Shown: positions 1-12,407 of the stretch, piece by piece
Layout: each line of letters opens with the position of its first letter
Numbering within the stretch: position 1 is the stretch's first letter
Assembly (NCBI RefSeq): GCF_018619435.1
Contig: NZ_JAHFZF010000006.1
Coordinates: forward strand, 1-64,000
Reading direction: 5' to 3'
DNA length: 64,000 bases
Origin: Rhodoferax sp. U11-2br
Lineage (GTDB): Bacteria > Pseudomonadota > Gammaproteobacteria > Burkholderiales > Burkholderiaceae_C
The notes under the pieces: generated by a model
The model's database searches: none
What the model was told of the DNA's origin: nothing
What the model saw: the letters and a program-made list of their open reading frames with translations, nothing else
Program-made: the position numbers and the translations under genes

Positions 1-84
1 GGTTTTGGCAGCGGCGGTGGCGGTGGCTTCAGCTCGGGTGGCGGTGGGGGCTTTGGCGGCGGCGGCGCCTCAGGAGACTGGTGA
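1..84 (+). CDS. C-terminal end of a glycine-rich protein (probable TPM-domain protein), partial
   Basis: Only the last 27 codons are in the window. They encode almost pure Gly/Ser runs broken by Phe and end in Asp-Trp before a TGA that overlaps the ATG of the next gene. Gly/Ser-rich tails of this kind are usual at the C-terminus of TPM-domain (YgcG-type) membrane-anchored proteins, and the following gene is itself a TPM-domain protein, so that identity is an inference from the tail and the neighbour. The catalytic or membrane parts lie outside the window. Confidence 0.6.
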   Translation, partial: GFGSGGGGGFSSGGGGGFGGGGASGDW

Positions 85-605
85 TGTGGGTTCAACTCAA
101 ACGACTTTTCAAACACCGCTGGCTGGCTGATGGCGCCGCCAAGCGAGCACTGCCACCTGCCGCACTGGAACAGCTGGCACAAGCGGTTCGTCGCAGCGAA
201 ACACAACACAGCGGTGAAATCCGGATTTTTGTCGAGGCAGGCTTGCCGCTCAGCTACCTCTGGCGCGATGCGCCTTTGCCACACATCATCCGTCAGCGTG
301 CGCTGAGCCAGTTCGGCAAACTGCGGGTCTGGGACACCGAGCACAACAACGGGGTGCTGATCTATCTGCTTCTGGCTGAACACGCCATCGAGATCGTTGC
401 CGATCGAGGACTCAATGACGAAGTGTCTGCCGCCACTTGGCAGCATCTGCTGAGCGGCATGCGTGCTCACTTCCAGCGGGGTGAGTTCGAAACGGGACTG
501 ACGCAGACTGTGGCTGCGGTCTCGGGCTTGTTGCGGGCCCATTTCCCGCTCGCCGCCCACGCTGACAATCCGAACGAGTTGCCAGACATGCCCACGCTGC
601 GCTGA
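84..605 (+). CDS. TPM-domain protein (second of a tandem pair)
   Basis: A protein of about 173 residues. Residues about 35-150 carry the pattern of the TPM domain, including a central stretch ending in Asn-Asn-Gly-Val-Leu-Ile-Tyr and a following Glu-Ile-Val-Ala-Asp-Arg-Gly segment typical of the family. TPM domains have been linked to phosphatase activity and photosystem repair in plants; in bacteria their role is poorly defined. There is no signal peptide; the N-terminus is basic. The ATG at 84 shares its A with the TGA of the upstream gene (a GTG at 81 is an alternative), so the two genes are probably translationally coupled. Confidence 0.75.
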   Translation: MWVQLKRLFKHRWLADGAAKRALPPAALEQLAQAVRRSETQHSGEIRIFVEAGLPLSYLWRDAPLPHIIRQRALSQFGKLRVWDTEHNNGVLIYLLLAEHAIEIVADRGLNDEVSAATWQHLLSGMRAHFQRGEFETGLTQTVAAVSGLLRAHFPLAAHADNPNELPDMPTLR

Positions 606-618
606 CACGCGCCGCCAT

Positions 619-646
619 AAAAAAACCCCGCTTCGCGGGGTTTTTC
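619..646. terminator. Bidirectional intrinsic terminator between the TPM genes and atpC
   Basis: Stem CCCCGC (626-631) and GCGGGG (635-640) with a TTC loop, flanked by A-run (619-625) on one side and T-run (641-645) on the other. The symmetric A/T tails let it stop transcription from both directions, which suits its place between convergent genes. Confidence 0.9.
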
Positions 647-661
647 GGGGGGCGATACCGC

Positions 662-1078
662 TTATTTCTTGTTGCGGTACTTGCGCAGAGCGCTGATCTG
701 GGCTGCCATGACGGCCAGCTCGGACGAGGCTTTGGCCAGATCCAGATCGGTCCTGGCGTTTTTGACGGCTTCCTCTGCAGCCAGTTTGGCTTCGTTGGCT
801 TTTTCGTCGTCCAAGTCCTTGCCACGGATGGCGGTGTCCGACAGCACGGTCACGCAGTCAGGCTGGACTTCCAGAATGCCACCGGCCACAAAGACGAACT
901 CTTCGGAACCGTCAGCCATTTCGATACGCACCGAGCCCGCTTTGACACGGGTGATCAGCGGTGTGTGGCGTGGATAAATGCCCAGTTCACCAGCTTCACC
1001 GGGCAAAGCCACAAAACGTGCTTCACCCGAGAAGATGGACTCTTCGGCACTGACCACATCAACGTGGATGGTGTTCAT
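662..1078 (-). CDS. atpC: F1Fo ATP synthase epsilon subunit
   Basis: 138 residues, the usual length. The N-terminal beta-sandwich starts with the family pattern ([16 protein letters not shown]) followed by the [15 protein letters not shown] segment; the C-terminal part (about 88-138) is the two-helix regulatory domain. Epsilon sits in the central stalk and inhibits ATP hydrolysis. It is the last gene of the operon, 12 bp after the atpD stop, and is followed by the terminator at 619-646. Confidence 0.97.
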   Translation of the reverse strand: MNTIHVDVVSAEESIFSGEARFVALPGEAGELGIYPRHTPLITRVKAGSVRIEMADGSEEFVFVAGGILEVQPDCVTVLSDTAIRGKDLDDEKANEAKLAAEEAVKNARTDLDLAKASSELAVMAAQISALRKYRNKK

Positions 1079-1090
1079 GGTGAAGCTGCC

Positions 1091-3458
<2,368 letters not shown>

Positions 3459-3489
3459 ATCAGTCTCCTAGTCTAGTTGCGAGGGGACT

Positions 3490-5043
3490 TCAGGCAAACG
3501 ACTTCTTGAAAGCAGCAACGGCAGCGTTGAGTTCAGCCTCAGCATCCTTGTCCATGGCGCGGTCTGCTTCCAGCTTGGCCAGCAGTGCAGCATGTTTGTC
3601 TTTCAGATAAGCATGCAAGCCATGTTCAAACGCCAACACCTTGTTCACCGCGATGTCATCCAGGAAACCCTTGTTGACCGCAAACAAAGTGGCACCCATG
3701 ATGGAAATGGGTTGCGGGCTGTACTGAGCCTGCTTGAGCAACTCGGTCACGCGGGCACCACGGTCCAGCTGCTTGCGGGTGGCTTCGTCCAGGTCCGAGG
3801 CAAACTGGGCAAAAGCAGCCAGTTCGCGGTACTGGGCCAAGTCGGTACGGATACCACCGGACAGGTTCTTGATCAGCTTGGTTTGTGCAGCACCACCCAC
3901 GCGGGACACCGAAATACCGGCGTTGATCGCAGGACGGATACCGGCGTTGAACAGAGACGTTTCCAGGAAGATCTGGCCGTCCGTGATGGAAATCACGTTG
4001 GTAGGCACAAAGGCTGACACGTCACCTGCCTGGGTTTCAATGATCGGCAAAGCCGTCAATGAACCAGTCTTGCCTTTGACCGCACCTTTGGTGAACGCTT
4101 CGACATAGTCGGCGTTCACACGGGCAGCGCGCTCGAGCAGACGGCTGTGGAGGTAAAACACGTCGCCAGGGTATGCTTCGCGGCCTGGTGGGCGGCGCAA
4201 CAGCAAGGACACCTGACGGTAAGCCACGGCTTGTTTGGACAGATCGTCATAAACGATCAGCGCATCTTCACCACGGTCACGGAAGTACTCACCCATGGTG
4301 CAACCGGAGTAAGCGGCCACATACTGCATGGCAGCAGACTCGGAAGCGGTCGCAGCCACCACAATGGTGTACTCCATGGCGCCAGCTTGTTCCAGCGAGC
4401 GCACCACGTTCTTGACGCTGGAGGCCTTTTGGCCAATCGCGACATAAACGCAGGTCATGTTCTGACCCTTCTGGTTGATGATCGCGTCAATCGCCACGGC
4501 GGTTTTGCCGGTCTGACGGTCACCAATGATCAACTCGCGCTGACCACGACCCACAGGGACCATGGAGTCAATCGACTTCAGGCCGGTCTGCATGGGTTGG
4601 CTAACGGATTCACGGGCAATCACACCCGGAGCCACTTTTTCAATCACGTCGGTCATCTTGGCGTTGATCGGACCCTTGCCGTCAATCGGCTGGCCCAGAG
4701 CATTCACCACACGGCCTTTGAGTTCGGGACCCACCGGCACTTCCAGAATACGGCCCGTGCACTTGACGGTGTCGCCTTCGGAAATGTGCTCGTAAGCACC
4801 CAACACCACGGCACCCACCGAGTCACGCTCCAGATTCAGCGCCAGGCCATAACTGGGCTGACCATCAGCGTCGGCCGGGAATTCCAGCATTTCGCCTTGC
4901 ATGGCATCCGAGAGACCGTGAATACGGACGATACCGTCGGTCACGGACACCACCGTCCCTTGATTGAGAATGTCTGCGCTGGCAGACAGACCTTCAATAC
5001 GGCTCTTGATCAGTTCAGAAATTTCTGCGGGATTGAGTTGCAT
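3490..5043 (-). CDS. atpA: F1Fo ATP synthase alpha subunit
   Basis: 517 residues. Walker A is [11 protein letters not shown] near residue 170; the N-terminal [14 protein letters not shown] helix, which contacts the delta subunit, and the central [40 protein letters not shown] and [17 protein letters not shown] blocks are all present. Alpha carries the non-catalytic nucleotide sites of F1. It is 31 bp upstream of atpG. Confidence 0.98.
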   Translation of the reverse strand: MQLNPAEISELIKSRIEGLSASADILNQGTVVSVTDGIVRIHGLSDAMQGEMLEFPADADGQPSYGLALNLERDSVGAVVLGAYEHISEGDTVKCTGRILEVPVGPELKGRVVNALGQPIDGKGPINAKMTDVIEKVAPGVIARESVSQPMQTGLKSIDSMVPVGRGQRELIIGDRQTGKTAVAIDAIINQKGQNMTCVYVAIGQKASSVKNVVRSLEQAGAMEYTIVVAATASESAAMQYVAAYSGCTMGEYFRDRGEDALIVYDDLSKQAVAYRQVSLLLRRPPGREAYPGDVFYLHSRLLERAARVNADYVEAFTKGAVKGKTGSLTALPIIETQAGDVSAFVPTNVISITDGQIFLETSLFNAGIRPAINAGISVSRVGGAAQTKLIKNLSGGIRTDLAQYRELAAFAQFASDLDEATRKQLDRGARVTELLKQAQYSPQPISIMGATLFAVNKGFLDDIAVNKVLAFEHGLHAYLKDKHAALLAKLEADRAMDKDAEAELNAAVAAFKKSFA

Positions 5044-5090
5044 GACTCTTTCCTTCTTTCATTAAATGGGCTGGCGGTTGCGGCAAAGCC

Positions 5091-5621
5091 TCAAGCCGTT
5101 AAAGCCACTTTCATTTGTTCCAAACGCGCCTTGACCGATGTGTCAAGAACTTCGTCACCTAAGACCACCCGGATGCCGCCAATCAGATCGGGTTGCAACT
5201 CAACCGTCAGATTGAGCTTGCGCCCAAACCGCTGCTCAAGCACCTTGGCTGTCTCAGCCAGGGCGGCGCCATCGATCGGGAAAGCACTGTAAACAACAGC
5301 ATCACTGGTCCCGCTTTTGGCATTGGCCAGCACACGAAACTGCGATGCAATTTCAGGCAAAAAAGCCAGCCGGTTATTTGCGATCACCGTACGCAGGAAA
5401 TTCTGTGCATGCGCGTCCAAAGCCGTCTTCATGACACCAGAAATCACGCCGTACACCTGGTCCGAGGTCGCTTTCGGGCTGTCTGCAAACTGCAGCAACT
5501 GCGGCTCAGCGGCAACACAGGCCAGCTCATCGAGCCAGCCCAGTACCGTGTCGGCTTCAGCACCACAGGCTGCGAACAAAGCCTCAGCGTAAGGACGTGC
5601 AATAGTGGCAAGTTCAGCCAT
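5091..5621 (-). CDS. atpH: F1Fo ATP synthase delta subunit
   Basis: 176 residues, the expected size. The N-terminal [14 protein letters not shown] block and the C-terminal [25 protein letters not shown] block define the OSCP/delta family. Delta tops the peripheral stalk and ties the b dimer to the alpha subunits. It follows atpF after 9 bp and precedes atpA. Confidence 0.96.
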   Translation of the reverse strand: MAELATIARPYAEALFAACGAEADTVLGWLDELACVAAEPQLLQFADSPKATSDQVYGVISGVMKTALDAHAQNFLRTVIANNRLAFLPEIASQFRVLANAKSGTSDAVVYSAFPIDGAALAETAKVLEQRFGRKLNLTVELQPDLIGGIRVVLGDEVLDTSVKARLEQMKVALTA

Positions 5622-5630
5622 GTTGTTCTC

Positions 5631-6101
5631 TTAAAGCTCGGTCTTCAAACGGTTCAGCAAGTCAGCATGGACGCCAGCGTTGACTTCCTTGCGCAAGATC
5701 TGCTCTGCACCTTTGACAGCCAGTGCCGCAACCTGCTCACGCAGCACCTCGCGGGCCTTCACCGTCTGCTGCTCAGCCTCGGCTTTGGCAGCGGCAACAA
5801 TCTTGCTGCCTTCTTCTGCCGCTTTGGCCTTGGCTTCTTCGATGATGCTCAGAGCACGGCGTTCGGCATCCGCCAAGCGACCCGCTGTCTCGGTGCGCGA
5901 CTTGACCAACTCTTCTTCCACACGCCGGTTGGCAGATGAAAGTTCGGCTTTGGCTTTGTCGGCAGCAGCCAGGCCTTCTGCGATTTTCTGGGCGCGTTCG
6001 TCCAGTGCCTTGGCTATCGGTGGCCACACGAGTTTCATCGTGAACATCACCAACAGGAAAAACACCACCATCTGCGCGAAGAATGTTGCGTTAATACTCA
6101 C
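5631..6101 (-). CDS. atpF: F1Fo ATP synthase b subunit
   Basis: 156 residues, as in most proteobacteria. One N-terminal membrane helix (residues about 5-25, [25 protein letters not shown]) is followed by a long charged Ala/Lys/Glu-rich coiled coil that forms the peripheral stalk. The [19 protein letters not shown] hinge is typical. It is between atpE and atpH. Confidence 0.97.
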   Translation of the reverse strand: MSINATFFAQMVVFFLLVMFTMKLVWPPIAKALDERAQKIAEGLAAADKAKAELSSANRRVEEELVKSRTETAGRLADAERRALSIIEEAKAKAAEEGSKIVAAAKAEAEQQTVKAREVLREQVAALAVKGAEQILRKEVNAGVHADLLNRLKTEL

Positions 6102-6138
6102 AACAACACCTCTCTAGATCAATGAAAGGCGAAAGGGA

Positions 6139-6387
<249 letters not shown>

Positions 6388-6448
6388 TTAAGAGCTCCTA
6401 TGGATTCAAGTTGAAAAGAAAAAAGGTAACAAAACTACTGACACTTTT

Positions 6449-7336
6449 TTAGTGATGGTCGTGCGCTTGGCCCACATACACCAAAGTCAACATCATGAAA
6501 ATGAACGCTTGCAGCGCCACGATCAAAATGTGGAATATTGCCCAACCGGTGCCTGCCAGCACATGACCGAACCAGAGAACAATACCTGTGGCCGAGCCAA
6601 AACCAACCGCACCCATCAGCGCAATCAGCATGAACACCAGCTCGCCCGCATACATATTGCCAAACAACCGCATGCCATGCGACACGGTCTTGGCAGTGAA
6701 TTCGATCAGCTGCATCGCCAGATTCAACACACCCAGCGGAATGGCATACAGAGGATTTTTGCTGGTGCCAAACGGGGCTGTCACCAACTCATGCGCCCAG
6801 CCACCAGCACCCTTGATCTTGATGTTGTAGTACAGACAAACCAGCAACACCGAGGTAGACATCGCCAGCGTAGTAGACAAGTCAGCAGTAGGCACCACAC
6901 GCATGTAGGCATGGTGCGGATCATGGCCAGCTGCGCCGTAAATCATTTCCCAGATCAGGGGAATCAGATCCACTGGCAAAAAGTCCATGGAATTCATCAG
7001 GAACACCCACATGAACACCGTGAGTGCCAACGGGCCCACAAACTTGCGCGACTCGGCGTTGTGGATGATGCCTTTGGCCTGGGTATCGACCATTTCCAAC
7101 AGAATCTCAACAGCCGCCTGCATGCGACCAGGCACACCAGCCGTCACCGACTTGGCCACCCGCCACATCACAAACAAACCCAGACAACCCAGCAGGACCG
7201 CCCAAAAAATGGAGTCCAGATTGAACACAGTCATGTCAATCACGCCCGATTGTTTGGCGGACTGCAGGTGGGTCAAATGGTGGCCGATGTACTCACCAGC
7301 CGTCGGGCCTTGCGCAGCGTGTTCTTCAATAGCCAT
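6449..7336 (-). CDS. atpB: F1Fo ATP synthase a subunit
   Basis: 295 residues. It has the multi-helix Fo a-subunit pattern, with the key helix GMRLFGNMYAGELVFMLIA near residue 225 carrying the essential Arg, and a final TLVYVGQAHDHH tail. It forms the proton half-channels against the c ring. It follows atpI and is 61 bp upstream of atpE. Confidence 0.97.
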   Translation of the reverse strand: MAIEEHAAQGPTAGEYIGHHLTHLQSAKQSGVIDMTVFNLDSIFWAVLLGCLGLFVMWRVAKSVTAGVPGRMQAAVEILLEMVDTQAKGIIHNAESRKFVGPLALTVFMWVFLMNSMDFLPVDLIPLIWEMIYGAAGHDPHHAYMRVVPTADLSTTLAMSTSVLLVCLYYNIKIKGAGGWAHELVTAPFGTSKNPLYAIPLGVLNLAMQLIEFTAKTVSHGMRLFGNMYAGELVFMLIALMGAVGFGSATGIVLWFGHVLAGTGWAIFHILIVALQAFIFMMLTLVYVGQAHDHH

Positions 7337-7350
7337 CAGTCACTCTTCAC

Positions 7351-7860
7351 TCAGTTACTTTTGCCATGAGGCGTTAAAACTTGCACCGGCTTGCCTGGAC
7401 GCCTGAACGCCAAAGCCAGCCAATACACCTTGATGGCAACCACCAGACCAACCAACATGGCTGGCCAGCTCAAATCTGCCACCAGACGATGGGCAGCAAA
7501 AAGAATGCCCAGCGTCACAACTATCTTGACCAGCTCCCACAAAAAGAAGCTGACCACCGCCGCACCCACATTGGCTCTGGCAAAGCGGCTGGTCACCCCA
7601 CGCGCAAACAAGGCCGCAGGAACCACCACCGCCAACACACCACATGCAAGTGATTTGGCAACTCTTTCATCAAACCAAAGCAAAGACAAACCAACTGCCA
7701 ACAGACCCAGCACAATTTGGCCCACCACCACCCACCAGGGTGAGGTCGAGGGATTGGCAGCCCGGATAACCGCCGCCTGTTCAGGCGTTAATGGAACAAA
7801 AACTTCGGGCCCATCATCGAACTCAGAGCCCTGTGCTCCCGAAGGTGCTATTGTCGCCAT
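7351..7860 (-). CDS. atpI: ATP synthase assembly protein AtpI
   Basis: 169 residues, first gene of the operon. About 40 cytoplasmic residues are followed by four hydrophobic helices (roughly 42-62, 68-88, 99-122, 128-150), the topology of AtpI/Atp1. Family members help assemble the c ring and may carry magnesium; they are not in the final enzyme. Its 5' end faces ybeD across about 107 bp that must hold both promoters. Confidence 0.85.
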   Translation of the reverse strand: MATIAPSGAQGSEFDDGPEVFVPLTPEQAAVIRAANPSTSPWWVVVGQIVLGLLAVGLSLLWFDERVAKSLACGVLAVVVPAALFARGVTSRFARANVGAAVVSFFLWELVKIVVTLGILFAAHRLVADLSWPAMLVGLVVAIKVYWLALAFRRPGKPVQVLTPHGKSN

Positions 7861-7891
7861 TTACATTACGGTTAGTTTACAAGCTTGACTT

Positions 7892-7922
7892 TTGACTTTT
7901 GTCAGACAAGCCTTTGATTATA
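7892..7922 (+). promoter_or_regulatory. Candidate sigma70 promoter for ybeD-lipB-lipA
   Basis: TTGACT at 7892-7897 (a second TTGACT lies at 7885-7890) and GATTAT at 7916-7921 are 18 bp apart in the gap between the divergent atpI and ybeD starts. The match is by eye to the sigma70 consensus. I could not pick a clear atpI promoter on the other strand. Confidence 0.45.
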
Positions 7923-7967
7923 GGTAGAAACCTACTCAGCCCAAAAAGCCAGAACCGCCAAACACCC

Positions 7968-8264
7968 ATGACCCAAGCCGCAGAACCAACCCCTCCCGAC
8001 GCACAACAAACCTCACTGATCACCTACCCCAGCCAGTTCCCGATCAAGGTGATGGGTGTCAAGACCGACGGCCTGGTGGCCGCCATCACCCACATCGCCC
8101 ATTCCTTTGACCCTGCCTTCGATGCCAGCACCATCGAGCTGCGCCCCAGCAAGGGTGGCAAGTACCTGGGCGTGACCATCACCATCACCGCCACCAGCCG
8201 TGAGCAGCTCGACGAGTTGTACCGCACACTCTCTACCCACCCCATGGTCAAGGTGGTGCTTTGA
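7968..8264 (+). CDS. ybeD: DUF493 / YbeD-family protein
   Basis: 98 residues from the ATG at 7968; a start at 7899 would run through the promoter region and is unlikely. The core [17 protein letters not shown] and the final MVKVVL strand match the small ferredoxin-like-fold DUF493 (YbeD) family. Its biochemical role is unknown, but it is often next to lipB, as here, where its TGA overlaps the lipB start. Confidence 0.85.
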   Translation: MTQAAEPTPPDAQQTSLITYPSQFPIKVMGVKTDGLVAAITHIAHSFDPAFDASTIELRPSKGGKYLGVTITITATSREQLDELYRTLSTHPMVKVVL

Positions 8265-8953
8265 CCGTGGCTCCCAGCGCACAGTTTCTCGGGCGTGTGG
8301 ACTACCTGCCCACCTATGAAGCGATGCAGGCCTTCACTGCAACCCGCACGGCGACCACCCCGGATGAGTTATGGATTTGTGAGCACCCTCCCGTTTATAC
8401 ACAAGGGCTGGCTGGCAAAAAAGAGCATATCTTTAACCCGGGCGACATTCCCGTCATCCAGACCAACCGGGGCGGACAGGTGACCTACCACGGCCCGGGG
8501 CAGGTGGTGGCCTACCCCTTGCTGGACCTCAAACGTGCGGGCTACTTCGTCAAGGAGTATGTCTACCGCATCGAAGAGGCTGTGATCCGCACACTGATGC
8601 ACTTTGGTGTGACCGGGCACCGGGTGGCGGGCGCGCCGGGGATTTATGTGCGCCTGGACGACCCGCGCTCCCACGCGCTGCTGCCCCAGCGGCCCCAAAA
8701 AGGCGCCAGCCACACACCAGATTTCACCGGCCTGGGCAAGATCGGCGCCCTGGGCATCAAGGTCAGCCACAACTGCACCTACCACGGCGTGGCACTCAAT
8801 GTGGCGATGGACCTCGAACCCTACTTGCGTATCAACCCCTGCGGCTACCAGGCACTGCAAACCGTTGACCTTTCTACAATTGACGTTTTTGTCCCCTGGC
8901 AAGAGGCGGCAGACGTGCTGGCACAGCAGCTGGCCCGCTACCTGGCCCCCTGA
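8261..8953 (+). CDS. lipB: Octanoyl-[acyl carrier protein]:protein N-octanoyltransferase
   Basis: About 230 residues. It moves octanoate from acyl carrier protein to lipoyl domains, the first step of lipoate synthesis. The [17 protein letters not shown] block, the GALGIKV lysine segment and the [11 protein letters not shown] block with the catalytic Cys are present. The start is either TTG at 8261, overlapping the ybeD stop, or GTG at 8267. The next gene is lipA, so both steps of the pathway are together. Confidence 0.96.
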   Translation: MTVAPSAQFLGRVDYLPTYEAMQAFTATRTATTPDELWICEHPPVYTQGLAGKKEHIFNPGDIPVIQTNRGGQVTYHGPGQVVAYPLLDLKRAGYFVKEYVYRIEEAVIRTLMHFGVTGHRVAGAPGIYVRLDDPRSHALLPQRPQKGASHTPDFTGLGKIGALGIKVSHNCTYHGVALNVAMDLEPYLRINPCGYQALQTVDLSTIDVFVPWQEAADVLAQQLARYLAP

Positions 8954-9010
8954 GCTCTCGCAAACGGCCAGACCACCCGACGCCCTGCCACCACACACCC
9001 AATAAACACC

Positions 9011-10006
9011 ATGAGCACCTCCACTGACGACACCACCGTGCGCGTGGCCCAATCCGCCGAGAACTACGACCCCACCGCCAAACAGAAGGCCGCAGCCAAG
9101 CTGTCGCGCATCCCGGTCAAGGTGGTGCAAGGCGAAATCTTGCGCAAACCCGAGTGGATTCGCGTCAAGGCTGGCAGCCCCAGCACCCGTTTCTACGAAA
9201 TCAAGGACGTCTTGCGCAGCAACAAACTCGTCACCGTGTGTGAAGAAGCCAGTTGCCCCAACATCGGTGAGTGTTTTGGCAAAGGCACTGCCACCTTCAT
9301 GATCATGGGTGACAAATGCACCCGGCGTTGCCCGTTTTGTGACGTGGGCCATGGCCGCCCCGACCCGCTGGATGTGAACGAACCGGTCAACCTGGCCAAC
9401 ACCATTGCCCAGCTCAAGCTCAAGTACGTGGTGATCACCAGCGTGGACCGCGACGACTTGCGCGACGGTGGCGCCGGGCACTTTGTGGCCTGTATCGAGC
9501 AGATTCGCGCCAAATCACCACATACCCAGATCGAGGTGCTGGTGCCCGACTTCCGGGGTCGCGACGACCGCGCACTGGAGATTTTGAAGGCCGCGCCGCC
9601 CGATGTGATGAACCACAACCTGGAAACCATCCCGCGCCTGTACCGCGAGGCCCGCCCCGGCTCGGACTACCAGTTCAGCCTGAATCTGCTCAAGAAGTTC
9701 AAGGCGCTGTTCCCCGACGTGCCCACCAAGAGCGGCATCATGGTCGGCCTGGGCGAAACCGACGAAGAAATCCTGCAGACCATGCAGGACATGCGTGACC
9801 ACGGCATCAACATGCTGACCATCGGCCAGTACCTGGCGCCCAGTACCAGCCACCTGACGGTCAAACGTTATGTGCACCCGGACGTGTTCAAGATGTTCGA
9901 AACCAAAGCGTACGAGATGGGCTTCAGCCACGCGGCGGTGGGCGCCATGGTGCGTTCCAGCTACCATGCCGACCAGCAGGCCGGGCACGCTATGGCCAGC
10001 CTCTGA
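9011..10006 (+). CDS. lipA: Lipoyl synthase (radical SAM)
   Basis: 331 residues. It inserts two sulfurs into octanoyl-lipoyl domains. The auxiliary 4Fe-4S ligands appear in [12 protein letters not shown] and the radical SAM cluster in CTRRCPFC, with the conserved C-terminal RSSYHADQ segment supplying the cluster serine. It is intact. The Tn7-like element begins 21 bp after its stop, so the native terminator and downstream neighbour have been displaced. Confidence 0.98.
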   Translation: MSTSTDDTTVRVAQSAENYDPTAKQKAAAKLSRIPVKVVQGEILRKPEWIRVKAGSPSTRFYEIKDVLRSNKLVTVCEEASCPNIGECFGKGTATFMIMGDKCTRRCPFCDVGHGRPDPLDVNEPVNLANTIAQLKLKYVVITSVDRDDLRDGGAGHFVACIEQIRAKSPHTQIEVLVPDFRGRDDRALEILKAAPPDVMNHNLETIPRLYREARPGSDYQFSLNLLKKFKALFPDVPTKSGIMVGLGETDEEILQTMQDMRDHGINMLTIGQYLAPSTSHLTVKRYVHPDVFKMFETKAYEMGFSHAAVGAMVRSSYHADQQAGHAMASL

Positions 10007-10027
10007 GGCGTCACCAATTGTGAATGA

Positions 10028-10087
10028 TTAGAAGTTATTGCGACAATCCAGAAGTTGTTGCGACAAATATCAGAAGTTAACGCGACA
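10028..10087. repeat. Left end of the Tn7-like element: three TnsB-type sites
   Basis: Three direct copies of a 17-bp motif start at 10029 (TAGAAGTTATTGCGACA), 10049 (CAGAAGTTGTTGCGACA) and 10071 (CAGAAGTTAACGCGACA), spaced 20 and 22 bp. The inverted form of the same motif marks the right end. Closely spaced TnsB sites at each end are a hallmark of Tn7-like elements. Confidence 0.85.
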
Positions 10088-10097
10088 TTTTGGCGAA

Positions 10098-11825
10098 ATG
10101 GGTTCCGAAAATAATCCTAAATTTTCGGAATTTCCCAATGAAGAGCCACGAATTTTGGCCTTACCAAAAGGGCCAGATTCCTGGCGAATTGATTGGCTCG
10201 GTGACATCGCATATCCAAACCGATTTGACCGCCGAAAACAGCCTTCTGTTTTTGTCCATCTATCCAAAGTCGCAGACGAGCGTTTCCGAAGCGATCCATC
10301 CGTTCTACTTTCGCCAGAAAGCACCACCCACGCCCAATTCCAGAAACGCGCCTGGATTTCCATCGGAACCTTGCCACTGCTGCGGGTAGGCGACATCTGG
10401 CGTGATGGCCAGCTTGATGCTCGACCAGACTACGAGATGGAAGAGTTCAAGAACATCCAGATCGACGCAAAAACCACCACGCTGATCAAAGCGGGGCTGA
10501 ATATCGACGATGCGGGATTCTTGCTTCCCTTGGCTGAGCACCCTTGGCATATGCAATGCACGCAGTCCTACTGCATCATGGTGAATCTGCCCGATGGAAA
10601 GCGATTGATCATCCCTTGCATGGAGTTGATCCGTTTCTACTTTGGCTCTTCCAGCAACCTTCTCTCCAAGCTATTTCTTCCACCCCTGAAACGGGCGACC
10701 CTGTACAGCCACGCTTCATTTGATGCACGTTCGAAGTACCTATTTCTTCAACTCTCCGAGAAAATATCTGGCGCATCAGCCGCCGACATTGGCCGCCTGC
10801 ATCTCAGTCCACTTGCTTGGCGCGCTGCGGCACTGGTAGGCACCTCAATCCTCAAGGCGTCGGTGGCCCAACAACCGATTTACCCGCAAGCCCTTTTCCC
10901 GTTCGAGGGCGAGACAACATTGGTAGCCGCTGGCAAATGGTTGTCCTTCGCTGGACAACCTCGTTCTACGTTTCTGGCCTACAACCTTCGCTCTTGCAAC
11001 CATCCATTTCCATTCAGGTCTCTCAGCTACAAGATCACAGCTAGCCTCATTAAGTCTCAGCAGTCAGATGGAAACTTGGATCAATTGCGTACACAGCCAA
11101 TGAGGGCCACCGCTCGAGACGCGCAAAACCAACCATTGATTGAGAGCGATGCATCCAATAATCTTGCTCCAAGAACACGAAACTACCGAATTGAGCCAAG
11201 ATTTCCAGATCTCGTTCCCAAACCCATTTGGAGATGTCGCACGCTATCGCATACCGAATGGCGGGAGAAGCTAGATCGACGGCGAAACAACTCATCAGTG
11301 TCAAATGGCGCCGTGGGTGATCCTGGATCGGAACGGCGAATCCGCTCAGTTGATTTTGCTCTATTGAGCAAAATCAACCCATCCTATTTTGAAATTGCCC
11401 CAGCTTTTTTGCGCCCGATCGTGCAAGAACTATGCGCGCTTCAAGACGTCACTGTCGAGCTATTAACAGAAAGCAATGAAGATGGGTGGACTGTGCCAAT
11501 GTCCATCATCGCCAATGAGGACGGGGAGATTCACTCCAAGCAGTTTGTCCAGGCCGGCAGCGAAGGCGCCCGGCTTCGGCGCACCAGCGCATTCTTGCTT
11601 CGACACTACGAAGAGAAAACATGTTTAGTAGCCATCGAATCAACACCCACGTACTTCACATGCCACCCGGCTATTGGAACTATGCACGAAGAGGTGGCCT
11701 CGGTCTTGCGTCGTGCAGCTATGGATTTTTTGATCCCCAAAAAACCAAACCCAGGATCAATTCATGACTTGCTTACACTGGCACTTAGGCAGATAGGCGC
11801 TGAAGTGGCTGGCAATGCCCCCTAA
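10098..11825 (+). CDS. Unrecognised left-end protein of the Tn7-like element
   Basis: 575 residues from the ATG at 10098; an earlier in-frame ATG at 10038 lies inside the TnsB-site repeats and is unlikely. I do not recognise a domain. It lacks the CxxC zinc pairs of TniQ and any Walker or nuclease motif. Its position is telling: it starts 11 bp behind the last left-end repeat and reads inward, so its promoter must overlap the TnsB sites, and TnsB could repress it. The C-terminal third (IESTPTYFTC... then a long helix with VASVLRRAAMDFLIP) faintly recalls the C-terminal region of TnsE, but this is a by-eye impression. A transposition or targeting accessory is the best guess. Confidence 0.8.
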   Translation: MGSENNPKFSEFPNEEPRILALPKGPDSWRIDWLGDIAYPNRFDRRKQPSVFVHLSKVADERFRSDPSVLLSPESTTHAQFQKRAWISIGTLPLLRVGDIWRDGQLDARPDYEMEEFKNIQIDAKTTTLIKAGLNIDDAGFLLPLAEHPWHMQCTQSYCIMVNLPDGKRLIIPCMELIRFYFGSSSNLLSKLFLPPLKRATLYSHASFDARSKYLFLQLSEKISGASAADIGRLHLSPLAWRAAALVGTSILKASVAQQPIYPQALFPFEGETTLVAAGKWLSFAGQPRSTFLAYNLRSCNHPFPFRSLSYKITASLIKSQQSDGNLDQLRTQPMRATARDAQNQPLIESDASNNLAPRTRNYRIEPRFPDLVPKPIWRCRTLSHTEWREKLDRRRNNSSVSNGAVGDPGSERRIRSVDFALLSKINPSYFEIAPAFLRPIVQELCALQDVTVELLTESNEDGWTVPMSIIANEDGEIHSKQFVQAGSEGARLRRTSAFLLRHYEEKTCLVAIESTPTYFTCHPAIGTMHEEVASVLRRAAMDFLIPKKPNPGSIHDLLTLALRQIGAEVAGNAP

Positions 11826-12012
11826 CCCTACGTGTCGTACTGCCGAGGCATCGCTGCGTTTCGTGTTGTACCGGTCTGCGAGTTGACTTAGGATGCAACC
11901 CTACCCATAGGCAGATCAATAGATAGAGGGTCGCATTTAACTAGACGATTCGCCTTCGTCTGTCAACCAAAGGGGGATGCGATAAAGTTGCATCCAATCC
12001 CAAGGAATCCAG
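11826..12012. promoter_or_regulatory. Gap upstream of the 12-kb operon with a 9-bp inverted repeat
   Basis: GGATGCAAC at 11891-11899 is repeated inverted as GTTGCATCC at 11987-11995, about 87 bp apart and just before the start of the next gene. It could be a two-site operator for a looping repressor or a chance pair. No -35/-10 boxes stood out. Confidence 0.3.
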
Positions 12013-12402
12013 ATGGAAGAACTTCTGAATCGTGAGATCTATGGCTCACAAGGCGCTCAGCAAATCGAGGCAATGGGGGCCCTTGCTGTGTCAATTGCCA
12101 ACCGCTGGCAACAAGGCTGGCCAGAGCGTGTCAAGTCCCTGATTGAGGCCCGTATCTACCTGGTCAACTTGGATGCCCAGATCGAACGGGAATTAGAGGC
12201 GCGTGCCGGTGCTGTGGATCTCCAGTCCCTCACACAAGAGCCACCGATCTGGCAGCTAACAAAACAAAGCAACGTCACGTTCCTTGATGACAATGCGATC
12301 TGGCCGCTGCCACTGTTTGTGACCTATCAAGGATCACGCACGGAAGAACAGATGGTCATCGAAACCACCTTGCGCAGACACCAAGCGGCCTTTACCTGGT
12401 AA
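12013..12402 (+). CDS. Hypothetical protein, first gene of a four-gene cargo operon
   Basis: 129 residues, mostly helical and acidic in the N-terminal 75 residues, then a Pro/Trp-containing stretch. No domain recognised, no signal peptide or membrane segment. The next small gene begins 5 bp after its stop, then an exonuclease-like and a HAD-like gene follow, so it belongs to that operon. Confidence 0.7.
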   Translation: MEELLNREIYGSQGAQQIEAMGALAVSIANRWQQGWPERVKSLIEARIYLVNLDAQIERELEARAGAVDLQSLTQEPPIWQLTKQSNVTFLDDNAIWPLPLFVTYQGSRTEEQMVIETTLRRHQAAFTW

Positions 12403-12407
12403 CAGAA

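Noticed and set aside
4147-5292. 381-codon frame opposite atpA
   Set aside because: Antisense shadow of atpA with biased composition and no domain.
10019-10028. TGT at 10019-10021 as a classic Tn7-type terminus (TGT...ACA)
   Set aside because: The right end has no matching ACA at the same distance from its TnsB sites, so I kept the terminus at the repeats.
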